Positions 13,301 to 26,000 of a DNA stretch of 64,000 nt are shown piece after piece. This DNA comes from Rosa chinensis. Taxonomy: Eukaryota; Streptophyta; Magnoliopsida; Rosales; Rosaceae. Positions within the stretch are counted from its first letter, which is position 1. Each line of letters begins with the position of its first letter. The notes under the pieces were generated by a model, which was not told the DNA's origin, ran no database searches, and saw nothing but the letters and a program-made list of their open reading frames with translations. Position numbers and translations under genes: made by a program. Location of the stretch: positions 27,138,501 through 27,202,500 of the forward strand of contig NC_037090.1 of NCBI RefSeq assembly GCF_002994745.2. The letters run 5' to 3'.

Positions 13301-16300
13301 GTTATCACATAACATACTTTGTTTTGTTGCTGGGACTGTGATGTAACCTGCCTTTGTGAGCCCTTTTTTGCTAGCCGTTTGTGAGCCTTTCCTATTTTAC
13401 TGCTATAATTGTGAAAATGAATGATATAGCATGGCGTTGTTTGGCTTGGTATATGTAACTTTCTTAGCTTGGCTTGATCATGTTACTAACACTTTATCAG
13501 TAATTTGCTTAGCTTGAATTTGCGATGGTTTGCATGACATGGTCTTGCTTGATTAGCTTTGATACTGTAAAACAAAAAATATCTTTGCTTGGCTTGTCTT
13601 TTGTTTCGATTGAACTTGTGATAGTCATGCTTGGGCATATTCTAGGCATGAGCTTTTGATGGCTTGAGCTAGCAGATGGTTACTTAGTGGACGCACTCAT
13701 TTGAAAGAGAGAAGTTTGTATGCTTGGCATGGCTGTCTTGGTTATGATCCGATTGACATATGCATGAGGTGTTCTAGGTATTAGCTTGGCATGATGGTTG
13801 TTTAAAGGGTTAGAAGCATTTGTTGCTTGATAGGAAGGTGCTTTTGGTTATTGAAACTAGGTCTGATCATTTTAAGAAGAATCGAGATTTGGTCTAGCTA
13901 GCATGATCAGAGGTTGTCACAACAGCAAGAGATTTTTTAGAAAAAATTTGGTATGGATAAGGTTAAAAAATAGGTTACAATGTTGGTTTAACGAAGTAAG
14001 ATTATCACAAAATGGTTTGGAAAAGACTATTGATTTGAATTATATGGCATGGCAGTGGTTCGTGTTGCTTTTACAGCAGCATTTGGCAATTTGGTTTTTC
14101 GCATTGTCTTGCTTGACTCTCCAGGTATACATTTCTTGATTAATTTGTTGTCATGTAAGGAATTTGGCTTGGTAAGAGCATGAGCTTGTATGATGTCCGC
14201 CTTGCTTATTTCGGTTTGAATAGATTCAATTAGTGACCATTATGCTTGGGCACGTCGTAGGCATGTGCTTGATGGTATAAGCTTGTGACTTCCTCAAGTT
14301 TCCTTAATGGTCAAATGATAGTGCATTAGTGTTGGAAAGCATATGCTTGGATGTAATGGCTTGGCGTGATTCTCACTTGGTTTTCGATGCATATAGGATC
14401 TTGCAAGATTCGAGCTTGGAATGACTTGCCTTTGTATGCTTGTTAGTTCGCTGTTGGATGCATGACCTTAGAGAGAAGCTTGACATGATTGGTGTTTGTA
14501 TGCTTATATGCTTAAAATATTTTGCTTGACATAAGCTTGTTTAAGTATTGAATTGTTACTCTTGGTCGTGAATCCGCTTGGCTTGACAAGGAGCTTGGCA
14601 TGAGTATGAGCTTGGCATGAAGTATGAGTGGCATGAGAATGAGTTTGGCATTGTGTAGATGAATCTTTGATTATTCAAACATCATAAGAACTTTGACTCT
14701 TTCCTTTTTTTTTTTTTCTTTTTTTTTAAATCATGATGCCTTGAATGGGCAGAAAGTGATTAGAACTGATCCAGCAGTAGGGTGCTTGGAAGCCTTAAAT
14801 TCTAGTTCGCATTTTCCAATGAATCAATAGACCATAGGCATGTGCTTTTCATCATGAATCATCTTTCACCAAGCCCCCACGTATACCTTACTTCGAGCAA
14901 AACCAATCTTTTGCACGTAGCACGGCAGTGACACAATACCACAAATATGCATGTATAAAGGCTGTCATGTTTGCTTGCAGGTCGTGATTCATGCTTGAGT
15001 TATATAATAGAGATTTAAGCTCAGGTCTAATTTGATATAGCTAGCATGTTCCGGCTATACTCTTATGTCGATTAATTACTTGTCGACTAATCACCGGCTT
15101 GGCATGGCTTGAAATTGTTGGATTAGGATTTAGTAGGAAATGCAGCAGCTGCATGAACTTCTGCTGGAATTGCTTTAGTACAAGCTTTAATGACATGTAT
15201 GTGTGCTCGGTTGATTATGATGGTGAGCTGTTTTGGCTTAGAGGACATAAAGACAACGTGTAATGAAAAATGGTTAGAAGTGTTTACTTTCTTCATCTAA
15301 ACAAAAATGAAGGGGAAGGACACTAGATGCTTGATTTTGATAATGGATAGAATTTAGTAAAAGAGGTGGATTAGGATACTGAAGGGAAGATGGTTCAGTG
15401 TTTGGTTTTGAGAGTATGCATGTATGCTTGATCGTCTGAAATCAGTAGCACATGGAAGCTTGAATCTTGAATAAGTGCTTGTTGATCTTTGAGTTTGATT
15501 GATACCTTGCTTGCTCAAATTCTTTGAATTGAATTGTTTTTCTTCCGTGGTCAGATAGGATTAGCGTGCTAAAAGTTCAGTTTCTTTTTGGATGTATTTG
15601 GACGTCATCTTTATTCCCAGCAGTAAAATGGGTTGAGTTGTTGATCTCAGAGCTTCAGGCCTGCAAGGTAGTGAATACTGTAATATTGGCTCTAGAACAG
15701 CTTAGAATATTTGAGTTATTTTGGGCATAATGGCTTGTTTTTTTTTTTTTTTTTTTTCGAGCTCCTTTTAGCATGGCGGTGAGTGGTGACTTGCATGATT
15801 TACTAGCAACTTGATCATGAATAAGCAACGTTACAGTCTTGGCTTTGTTCCAGCAATGAACTTTCTTTTTCTCTTGAAGTTGTCAGGACATTTGAGCACC
15901 TTGAACAACTTAAATTGCTTGGGACATTGCTTGAGTTGCATGATGCTCAATCCATTTTGCTTGGTTGGTTTGGCGTATGGATCTGGAAAGGTGCTCTTGA
16001 GTGATGCAAATGGTAAAAGCTTGATTATAAGAGTGCCTATGCGTGATGTATTGATTCTGGTTTAAATCAGTACGCTTAGCTATGCAATGAATTGAAATGG
16101 TATGACTGATTGTGGAGAGTGGATTTGTTTGTGGTGTTGTCAAGATTTGGATATCAATGTAATTTGGTGCTGGTTATGGTATGTAAAGGGAATGATTTTG
16201 CCTGATTTGAATATTTTTTGCTTTCAGATGGATCAGCTTGATGCATGAATATGAGGCTAAAAAGCTTAGGATGGATGAGCTACTGTTAAGGTAATCAACA

Positions 16301-18088
16301 TGAACCAACTCATCAGCCCCCAAGTGCAGTAGCCTGATTAAAGGTATAAGATTTAACTTTTGTTTACGTGTTCTCTGGCAATGAATATCGCTTGAGAAGT
16401 GTGAGGGGCTTGTGCTTATAACCACTGCTGTGTGCTTGGGTTTTAGATTAGAAAACATATGCATGTTGCTTTTGTAAGAGTATTTCTCTCTAGAATTGTA
16501 GCTTCACATTTATGCTAGCTAGACATATAGATTGATATAGGTATAAGATATCTAGAATATCATTATTGCTTGGTATAAGCATCAACAATGAAGAGGTTAT
16601 CTTTTATGCTTCCTGGTAAGGTTCAGTGAAGGGGTATGTTCAAATAGGCTTGAAATGCTCAAGAAGTGGCTAAACAATAGTAAGGTTGTTATGCATGTAG
16701 CTTTAATGGTTGTAATGCTTGCAGGGGAGTTAATAAACTGCTCCCAGTAGTGATTGTAAAGATCAAGAATAGAGATTAGTTTAATATATGTTGCAACAAG
16801 GGGGAAGCTAGCTGCTGGAATCATAGCCTAGTCCTCAGGTAAACGGTTCAACCTTGTAAGGACATGATGATTTGAGATAAAAGATAAATATTTTCAGGAA
16901 AAGAGGTAGTGTCAGAGTATGAGAGGAAGAGGGAAAAAATGTGATTTCTTTAATTTTCAATAGCTAGATTTGGCCTTTTGAGGAGAAAAACAAAACTTAC
17001 TTTCACTGATATCATTTTCTGATGTAAATCAGAGGTTCACAAAAGAGTAAGTAAGTATGAAATTGAATCTGGGTTTTTTCAAAAGTGAAGAACAAAAAAA
17101 AGTCTCTTCTTACTAAGCTTGTTTGCATCACTTTGACCTTTTGCTACTGTTTTGCTTGACTATATCTGGCGGTGTTGTGACAACAAAAGCATGGATAGTT
17201 TCAAGAAAATTATCATCCTACCATGGAATAAGAGCATGATTTTTTTTTTTTGTAGCATAGAGCACTGCTATGAAATGGAGGGAACCATGGTTAAATCACA
17301 GCATGTTTTTGAAATTCATTAAGCAAAGCCCCCAAGTATTCTTGCATGATGCTTGAAAGAAAAAGGATAACTTTGAGTTTGAGTATACTGAGTTGATGGT
17401 ATTGACACAAATAAGGACTGATATATATATTTTTTTCATGTTGTTGGGAAGGTTTATGAAAAATCTGGTAAATAGCCTCGAAATGCTTGAAAAATGGCTA
17501 AACAAAGGTAAGGTAGTTCTGTGGCACTGACGGTTGTGATGCTTGCAGGATGTTTATACATTGCTCCCAGCAGTGGTAGTCAAGATTCAGCGTGACATAT
17601 GTTCAGCAAGGAAGAGGTTAGCTGCTGGAATTATGGCCTAATTTCCAGGCAGAAGGTTCAGACCTTACCAGATCTAGAAGAAATGCATCAACTGGTGATG
17701 AGGTTATTTGTGGTGGCTTGTTTGATTTTGTTGAAGCCTCAAGGTGAGATGGCTTTTATAGATTGAGTAATAGGACTCTTAATTTGTTCACTCAATATTG
17801 AAGCTTGAATAATGAGTGAATAAATTTGATTTTGACAGCTTTCATGAGTTCCTGTTACAAAAACTCATGGATTGAAGTCTCATAGTCAATACAATAAGCA
17901 ACAAGCTTGTGTTTCAATGAGTATTGGCATGTTCATCAAGAGAGCTCCCCTTGATTGCATCTGATACATATTGCCAGTGATAAAGCATGACTGGTTTGAA
18001 GTGAGCATGGAAAATTTCTGGAGTAAAATGCTGCTGTTAAGGAAGCTGAGGTGGAAACATAGCCTAGTCCCTAGTGAAGTCGCCAAAA
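10308..18088. repeat. LARD interior built from diverged direct repeats
   Basis: Noncoding. The word GCTTGGCATG and close variants recur dozens of times. A 91-bp unit is repeated about 2.7 times at 10906-11155. A segment of about 250-300 bp at 11690-11930 recurs at 14455-14655. Blocks around 11150-11530 recur at 13170-13520. A roughly 190-bp block at 16650-16850 recurs at 17485-17670. Only frames of 100 codons or fewer occur. Confidence 0.7.
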
Positions 18089-19131
18089 TGTAAGGGGGCA
18101 CTTTGATCGGAGTTGTACGGCAGTGGATATTCATGGGTAAGGACTCAAAACTTTGCCCCTTTGTCTGAGTTAGCGAAGACTAGGCCCAGCAAACTTCGAA
18201 GGATTAAAAATCCTAGGAAGCTTGCTGTTGTGTTCTTCCCGGCAGCTTCTTGTATATGCAGGCAGTGAATTGAACATTCCAAGAGAGGCTTGGCAAGATG
18301 CATGTGGCGTGGGAGCTAGAAAAGTATGAGTTTGAGAAGAAGAGGTTCCAACAGTGTTGTATACTGGTTGAGATTTGTGAGATAAGGGGGTTTGGACAGA
18401 AGATGAGTTTGAAAGGATGGAAAACTATGGATGGATGTGGGAGAGAGGAAGCATGGGAGAAGAAGAGTGCTAGAGAGCTTGCTAGCACACCCCGTTCTGC
18501 CCCTGCTTGGTTAGTAACATAGCTATTTATATGTAATTCCAGCAGCCAAAGGAATCTCGGTGGAAGGTCTTTACTGCTGGGTAAAGAGATGGCTTGGGTT
18601 AAATGCATGTACTGGATTTTGCAATGTTTTGGTTTGTCAAGTTGTGTCTAGGGCTATGAGATTTTGGGCAGATTTTCTGCCATAATTTAGGCAGGATTTG
18701 CTGCTAGGATTGCAATCCGAAGATTTCTGCTGTGTTGCTGGGATTATGTGCTGCTGGGATTATGAGATTATGTTATGCGGCTAGGATCAAGAATCCTATG
18801 TTTAGCATTTACTATTTTGTTTGTTTCTAAAGGATTTGGGCTTGGGTTTTTGGGCTCTCTCTCTTCTTCACTTACCCGTATTAAGAGTTAGGCCCGTTGG
18901 GCATGAATTTTGGTCCCAAGTCCAAAATTATCAACGAGCCTAAAACTAATAACGGGCCTCATGCAATTCCGTTACCTTCCGTACCACACCCATTCTTGTA
19001 AGCCCCAAGTGCGTGAATGTGGCTTGGGTCCACGTGCGTGGCGTGATGTTTGCAGGTGTAATTTGTCTCGAAATCTGAATTGGGCTTAAAGCATAAATTG
19101 GGCTTGTTAGCTGGATTTTCGGGTGTCAACA
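18089..19131 (-). repeat. 5' LTR of the LARD-like element
   Basis: 1043 bp, the upstream LTR in element orientation. It is paired with 9266-10307. The PBS-like sequence follows directly at about 18070-18087 on the minus strand. Confidence 0.9.
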
Positions 19132-19136
19132 TGGAC

Positions 19137-19420
19137 ATCTCCTACTTATTAAACCTCTAATTCACTTTTTTTAATACTTAAAAAGCTAAGTACACCTCCT
19201 TAATTTTATCAAAACACCCTTAAACAATTAAATCTATATTTTCAACAATTTGTTGTTTTTCTTTTCTTTTCTTAATCTCTATCAATTCAACTACTAAAAA
19301 TTTTGTGGAGCTGCCTACATTTTTTGTGTACTTTCAGTAACGGAACCAGAAAGTGATTGTTAGAGGAGCCGAACAAGTAGAAAGTTATAAAGATTTTTTC
19401 TTTTAATCTGGATCTGTTTT
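19137..19420. other. Short intergenic spacer
   Basis: AT-rich sequence between the LARD TSD and a reversed non-LTR tail. No gene or bounded element was seen. Confidence 0.5.
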
Positions 19421-20395
19421 TTTTTTTTTTTGAACTAATGAAATTTCATTGATATAAAACTCATGCCAAGAAGGCCATTACATACCCATCCGCTGACACA
19501 TAACAATGGCCAGACAAGAATTCATGGAGAAGCCACAGTGGTACATAGGATAAACCAACTATATTCGAACTTATCGCTCACTTATTTAAAGTGAGCCTAT
19601 AACTATGAATTAATCTCGCATAGTAATAAGCTAGCTAAAACAAAACTAATTGAAAAAAAGGGTATAAAAACCCACTGCTCATTCTGGACCCAAGAGATCC
19701 CGGCCCAGAACTTGATTTCAATGCCGCAGTAGCAGCCCATGGCCCAAGGAGCCCAAGAAACCGCCAACATGCTATCCCTGCCATCGGAGTCGCCAACGGC
19801 CGTTCAACCAGCCATCCAGCAGTCTGCTTTGCCGATATCAGCAGCTCCACCCCGCCAGCACGTAGTGGCGCGCCTCCATCCTTGATATTGATTTCTGGTC
19901 CAAACAGATCAAAACCCAAGGACCCAAGATCCATATCACCGCCATAACCAGTGGCATCGACTACACCACTATCTTCTTCAATAAAATCAGGTCGTATAAT
20001 GACGACTGCTCCGTCGTACTAGAGTCGTGAACCTCCAGCAGCCACGAGGAATCGCAGCCACATGAGCGTCACACCGAACCCAGCCATTTGAAGAGGCAAC
20101 TCGAACAAGGAAATCGGGTCACCATCATGGATGAAGCGTTCCACCCTTTCACCGCCGCCATGGCTTTTGCTAGCCCAAATCACCAGGGCCTCAGAACCAC
20201 CACCACTATAACCAGCAAAAATAGGGATCAGATCTGGCAAAAGAAGATTAATGGAAGGGCAGATCAGACGCCCAGAGATTGGAAACCGGCCGGAGCCGCT
20301 ATGCCCCTCGCCAGCAGGAGGAGACGGGGTTAGAGTCAGCGCGAGGGGAGGCGCTGGTAGCGAGAATAGGGTTTTCTCCATCACGTCTTTCCTAC
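19420..20395 (-). mobile_element. Non-LTR retrotransposon-like insertion, reversed, RT-less
   Basis: A poly-T run near 19419-19432 followed by a reversed 3' end (ATGAAATTTCATTGATATAA) matches plant LINE-like tails. The distal part (19640-20390) is GC-rich and starts, in element sense, with a CTTTTCT-rich 5' portion. A 121-codon frame is present but no RT or endonuclease is visible. No TSD was found. Confidence 0.4.
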
Positions 20396-20706
20396 CACTT
20401 GTCCATTTGCATGAGTTTTCAAATAAATTAGTAATAGCTACACTAAAATATTCAATAAATTTACTTGTTTAAGAAAAAATCAAATCAGATTATTTTGAAT
20501 TTAATTTTGTATTAAATGATAAGGCCATAGATAGAAATTAAATTTTTTTATTTTATTTTAGGTAAATTATAAACTTATATAAGTAATATAAGGAAATTTA
20601 AAAAAAAGTTTGAATGTTGTATTAATGCGATTGTCCACAAGAAAATTGAATGTTTAATATATGAGGGAGGTAAGAAGAGTAGTTTTTTTTTTCTCTCTTT
20701 ATCCTT

Positions 20707-20813
20707 ATTTGTCTTTTCATATGAGTTGACAAAGATTATTGATAATTAAAAAAAATATGGAGTCCAAATATCAATTATCAATAGTCTTTGTCAACTCATA
20801 GGAAAAGACAAAT
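20707..20813. repeat. Imperfect inverted repeat (about 42-bp arms)
   Basis: ATTTGTCTTTTCATATGAGT (20707 on) pairs with the reverse complement of the arm ending at 20813 (CTCATAGGAAAAGACAAAT). The loop is about 23 bp. It may be a small foldback MITE or a relic. Confidence 0.6.
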
Positions 20814-20904
20814 ATGGGCTCCAGCAAGTTTGTTTTAAGCCCACTTGTACCATCCCTAATAAGTAATAACCACGCCAATACCATATTTTCCTTGCTTTAA
20901 TTTT

Positions 20905-21840
20905 TTTTTATTTTTTTGAAATAAGACGTCAAGCTTTTCATATATTCGAATATAAGTGATTACACAACATGACCTACCCCCGAAAGGGCCACGTCAATAT
21001 CAAGCCATGCATGCTACCCTAAAGCAACCAAATGAAATCACTATGGTAATAGGACCAAGAACCAAAACCTAGACAATGTTAGGGCAAGAAAATAAATAAA
21101 AACCCCAACTTATTCGACAGAACCCAGGACCTCCCTACGCAGAGGGGGCTTCCCCAAGTTCAAGTAGAAAATAGACAAACACTATTAAAAGAGTCCCAAG
21201 CCTTAAGGACAGGCCTAAGAACCAACAGAGCCCAAAGACTAGGTCCAATAGTTTGAGGAAAAAACCCCAAACCCGAGCCCAGAAACCCTAACCCTGCCTT
21301 GCCATGTTCGACGTCTTCAGCCTTCCTCAAATTGTCGCCGTTACTGCCTGCATACCAGAAGTAAACAACCAGACCACCGCCACCGGTAATCTCCCATGGA
21401 CGTCCAATCTCGCCTGGAGCTGCTGCTCCACCGCAACATGAATCCGATATCAGACCCGAGTCAAATCCTGCCCAAGTATCAGCAGAGACTCTACGACCAC
21501 CCCTATCAACCTACTAGCCAAAATCCTATGTTGCCCAAGATCGACCCAACCCACTAGGCTTGCCGCCATCTAGTCATCCTTTACCGAGAGAGTCCCATTG
21601 TTCAAATCTCGGTATGGTATAGGGATTTCGTTCACAGCTCCTCCATGGAGAGAGATGTAGAGAAGACTGAGTAGACAACAGCCTACCCATACTAGAGAAT
21701 GGCGAGCAAAGCCGCTATCACCCTCTTGAGAGGCCAAGAAAGGCCGGCCGGAGGCCAATCCAAAACCATCGTGCATAGATGCCGCCTAGAAACCTAAGAA
21801 GAGCCTACCATAGAAAGAACCCACATGAGTTGTTTTTTTA
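20905..21840 (-). mobile_element. Second reversed non-LTR-like insertion
   Basis: It has the same layout as the 19.4-20.4 kb element. A T-rich tail and reversed 3' end (GACGTCAAGCTTTTCATATA) at about 20900-20960 are followed by a C/G-rich body with no RT. The boundaries are approximate and no TSD was identified. Confidence 0.35.
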
Positions 21841-22164
21841 TAAACCCCCCAGTTTATTTTATTCTTTTATTGACGAGCATACACTACTAGAATAATGTCA
21901 TTAGACATCGCCACTATTAAATCGGTCAGGATTGCACCTGATGTTAAAAACCGTGCTAACATCAGTTTGTGAAAAAATCGATTTCTATTATTATTATAGA
22001 CATCAGTCACCAACTGAAACGATGAGAAAAGTTTCGTTGGAAAATTTTTAAAAAACGCGGAGGGACTAACTTTAAAAAATTTGAGAACGCGGGGACCAAT
22101 TATTTCATTTCCCCGCTTGGTATTTTTACCCTCTTTGTCTGAAACTATCGAACCCTAATAACTC

Positions 22165-22465
22165 TCACTTTGTCTGAAAAATCTCGAACCTTGTCAACCT
22201 CGTTCTCTCTCGAACCTGACCTGCCCCGATTCCCCGACCTCGTTCTCCAACCTGGCCTGAGCTCGTTGTCCGATCCGAGCTTCTCGAGCTCCTTCTCCGA
22301 CCCGAGCCGCTCGAGCTCCTTCTCCGACTCGAGCTACCTCGAGCATGTTCTCCGATCTGACCTCGTGCTCCTTCTCCGACCTTACCTCGAGCTCATTCTC
22401 CGACATGAGCTCGTCAATCTCCGACCTGAGCCGGCTCGAGCTCGTTCTCCGACCGCCACCAACGT
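22165..22465. repeat. CTCGAGCTC-rich degenerate repeat in CACTA 5' region
   Basis: Tandemly varied copies of a CTCGAGCTCCTTCTCCGACC-like unit, about 24 bp, produce spurious frames on both strands. This may be an untranslated leader of the former transposon gene; that is inference. Confidence 0.5.
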
Positions 22466-23021
22466 AGGTCTTCTCTCTTCTCTTCACCACCAATACTGAT
22501 TTTTTGTCCGGTTTTGATTTAAAGCTTCATCTTTTTTGTTTAATTCTTGTGTATTTGAGTTGGGTTTGTTTTTGAAAGGCTTAAAGCTCTGATCTTTTGA
22601 GCTGGTTCATGTTGATTCTATTTGATTTTTGAAACTGGATGTGCTTGGTTTGGGAATCGATGAATTTGGGTTTTCTGTTGGAACTATGGTACTTAGAATA
22701 GATTCGTTGGAAATTAGCTTTTTTGTCAGCTTAATCTGGATTAAGATAAGTTTGAATGCTGATAAACATATAGAAATGAATGGATTTAGATTAATCTCAG
22801 TTAATCAGTTTAGTCTAGGGCTTTGCTTTTGCTAGACCCAGAATTGTCATTGATTGTTCAGTTTTGGCTGTTTTCTTTGTACTTGTTTCATTATCCAAGC
22901 TAGTGTCCTTAATTGTGTTATATATTCTGCTAGCTGACTTGAGATGTCGTAAATGTGTTATAAGGTTTGATTGACTTTGTTTTTGTCCTTAATTTGTTTT
23001 CCATACTTCATTTGTTAATAG

Positions 23022-26000
23022 GTCAATATCAGAAGCGTTGATGAAGCAATAGTGATTGGTGCTGCTCTATCTTTATCTTCCTCAGCTTTTGTACTGTAGG
23101 TGTTTGAAATTTTAAATAAGAAAAGGCATATACTAATTTTTCATTCAAGAAGTATTGTTGAATAGCTGCTATTATTTCTACAGATACAGTGATAGAGTAA
23201 CATTGTGAATTTATTGAAGGAAAGCTTTATTGTGAATTTATTGAAGGCAAGCTTTGTGAATTTATCCACAGCGACCTAGGCTTTTCGTAAATTTATTGGG
23301 CAGCCGGTTTCAATGTTCTGCTCAAGTCGAACTGTAAGTTTATGTTTTGTTCACCAATTTTTTTCTTTGGTTTATTACACATGTAGCATTGTCAAAGTCT
23401 TGTTTCACCTAGAAATTAATCTGCTGCAGATCCCTAAGAAATAAGGGAAAAGAAAACTTGCATCTGTGCAGTCAGAAATTTTCCCCCTCAAATGTACAAA
23501 TAGGTAGTATAATATAATTGTTAGGGACAATCTTTGCAAATGCTGTTAATCTTGTTAATCTTGATTTTTAATTTAGAAGAATGGAAAATTTAGTTTATTT
23601 ATCTCCCTTGAAACAATGAAAATAGAAATGTTTTGAAAAAACTCATTAATCGTCCATCCGGCCAGTTTAGAACTTTAAAATTTGGTCTTTAAACGTACTT
23701 TCCAAAATAAAAAATAATGACTGGTGTTAAAAATTTTCTACATTTCTAGGTGGTGTCGTTTGTGTGTACTGGTCTTATAAATACTGTTTCTAAAGCTTGC
23801 CCAGAAGAAATGGTCATCATATCTTTGCGACCTCTTATAGACGGAAATTTAGTTTCTGGAACCATATTTTGAATGTTATGGTAACTCCTTCACATTTAAT
23901 AATTTAGCCTTCTATTTTCATTGATCTGGGCCTATATTATCTGGCCTTTTATACTGTGGCCTGTTAAGCTATAAATCAAGCAGTGAAAGGGTGTGATATG
24001 GGTGTAGAAACTTAAGGTCAGACCTCATCAATTAAATGCAGAAAGAAAGAAAAAAATAGAAGGTGAATGCTATGTTCTGTAATATTCATACACCATTGGC
24101 ATGTGGAATGTTTCTTAGCATGTCTTCATTCATCATATACAATTTTCATAAGTTTGGATTGACCTGCTAGAACCATTTGAGTAATGTTATGGTATACATG
24201 CTTTGCTAAATTGAAGCTAGAGTTTGTTGTATACCCTACTTTTAGCAAAATAAGAATGTCGCAGAGCGTTATTTTTCTTCAAATTCTTTTTTCAAATTCT
24301 GTAACAGCAATTACTTTAAAATGTTCAAGAAATTCAGTTTATTTTACAATTCCATATTTCTATCTTATTGTACTAGTTATACGGACTTCGGCGTTAGACC
24401 TGTAGTTATAATATTGAGATTCCACCAATTTCATACGTCCCATATTTAGTTTTGATTTTTATGAGAGCATATTTAAGAAAGCATTTAAATGATTTGAGTA
24501 GCAGCATGTTTATGGCTAAGATAATTGACTTGGCCATCAGTTAGATCATCAAAATGCATACAACTATTGTGTAAAAAAAAAAAAAAAAAACTAAAAATTT
24601 CTGACGGAATTTTATATTTGCATGCAGCAGAAAGTTTCTTTCTGTCCGTTTTACCTTGTCTTGTTTACTCTGGCATTTGTTATATTACACGGGACATGAG
24701 GTGGATGCATCCTTTTGTGTTGTAGGATGCAGGAGTCCATGCCTTATCCAATGTTAGTCATGTAGATACTGAACGCATAAGCAAAAGAAAGCCTGGTGAA
24801 GTGGTATGTTATATAAAAGTTAATCTTTTTGAGATGTTTTGCATATATGAAAGGAACCAAATATATCATATTTCTCTTCTTCCTCTTGGGAAAAAAAAGA
24901 AAGATATGGTATATCAACAGTGCTTGTTGCTAAATTGGTTTTATTTCTCTTGACATGTAGTTACCACCTCATGAACCTACAGTGGTCCAAAAAGCTGTAA
25001 ACCATTTCTTACAGGTATTGTATTTTGGATTAGAGAATTGAAAACTGTGGATTTGAAAACCAGAGTCAATTCTGATGCGTTATTTATTATTTTTTTGGTC
25101 TTATCAGAAGAATGAAGGTGATGTAATGGTGGTGGATGTACGAAAAGTTCCAGCTGATTTTCATGCTAGATTTAAAGCCCAAGAACGCACGTAGGTACTC
25201 ATGAATCTATAATAGGTCAGAATAATTTAAATCCAGATAGGACATTGATTTTTGTTAACAGTAATCCTGCAAACTTATCTATGCCATTTCACTATAATTT
25301 CCGAGTTAGTCTGGTACATCTGCACATAGGTTGCATCAAATGTTCTCATTGGCGAAGGCGTAAAAACAAAACATTTATCAACCCTTACACCTTGTAAGCC
25401 TTGAATTTTTGAGGCACTTTAACTATCTTGAATTATTGTCTCGCAAAAATATAGTATAATTAATTATTAATTGCAATTTAACTATCAGAAGCATATAGAA
25501 CAGAATAATACCATCCAACATGAGATTGAAAGAAATTCACAATGTTACGAAAAGCCTTTTTGAAGGAAAGCTAGGAGAAGAGTTGACATCTCTAATGATA
25601 GAGTAACATTGTGAATTTCTTTGCAGTAGTTGCTGTAGAGTGCAGAGGCAGAATTGATGTTTTTTTATTTTATTTTGGTCAAAATTGATTAACTACACTA
25701 TATATTTAGTGTCTATGCCTTCAAATTCCTTAAAAGTTGCATGAAGACATTATTTGTCCAAGAAGTTTTAATGTCTCTATCGCTTTTCTGCAGAACATAG
25801 CGGAGGACAGTATATGGCCAATGCTTTAGAAGGAGGGTTTAAAAGCTCTAGGTGGGCTGGGGCTTCTTTCTCTTGGAGGAAAATTAGTTCTTAGGCGAAT
25901 TTTTGAGGTGTGTGCTAAGAATAATAGGGTTTAAGTTCATTAATATTTGTTTAATTTTGTTGGCCCAAAAATTTAGATTGTAAAATCAGTTTGTGGCAGA

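Larger units (their letters stand above)
9266..19131 (-). mobile_element. Non-autonomous LTR retrotransposon (LARD-like), complete, 9.87 kb
   Basis: Bounded by a perfect 5-bp TSD, TGGAC, at 9261-9265 and 19132-19136. Two LTRs of about 1042 bp differ at roughly ten positions plus the first few bases. On the minus strand the LTR runs TGTTGACACCC...ACA. Just inside the 18-kb LTR is a primer-binding-like TGGCGACTTCACTAGGGAC, and just before the 10-kb LTR is the purine tract AAGGGGGCTAA; both set the orientation as minus. The 7.8-kb interior has no gag, protease, RT, RNase H or integrase that I can recognise, so mobilisation would need a partner element. The PBS wording resembles that of Tat/Ogre-type gypsy elements, which is inference only. 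Confidence 0.9.

Noticed and set aside
22170..22499. 109- and 99-codon frames on both strands
   Set aside because: Translation of the CTCGAGCTC-type degenerate repeat; both strands open through low complexity.
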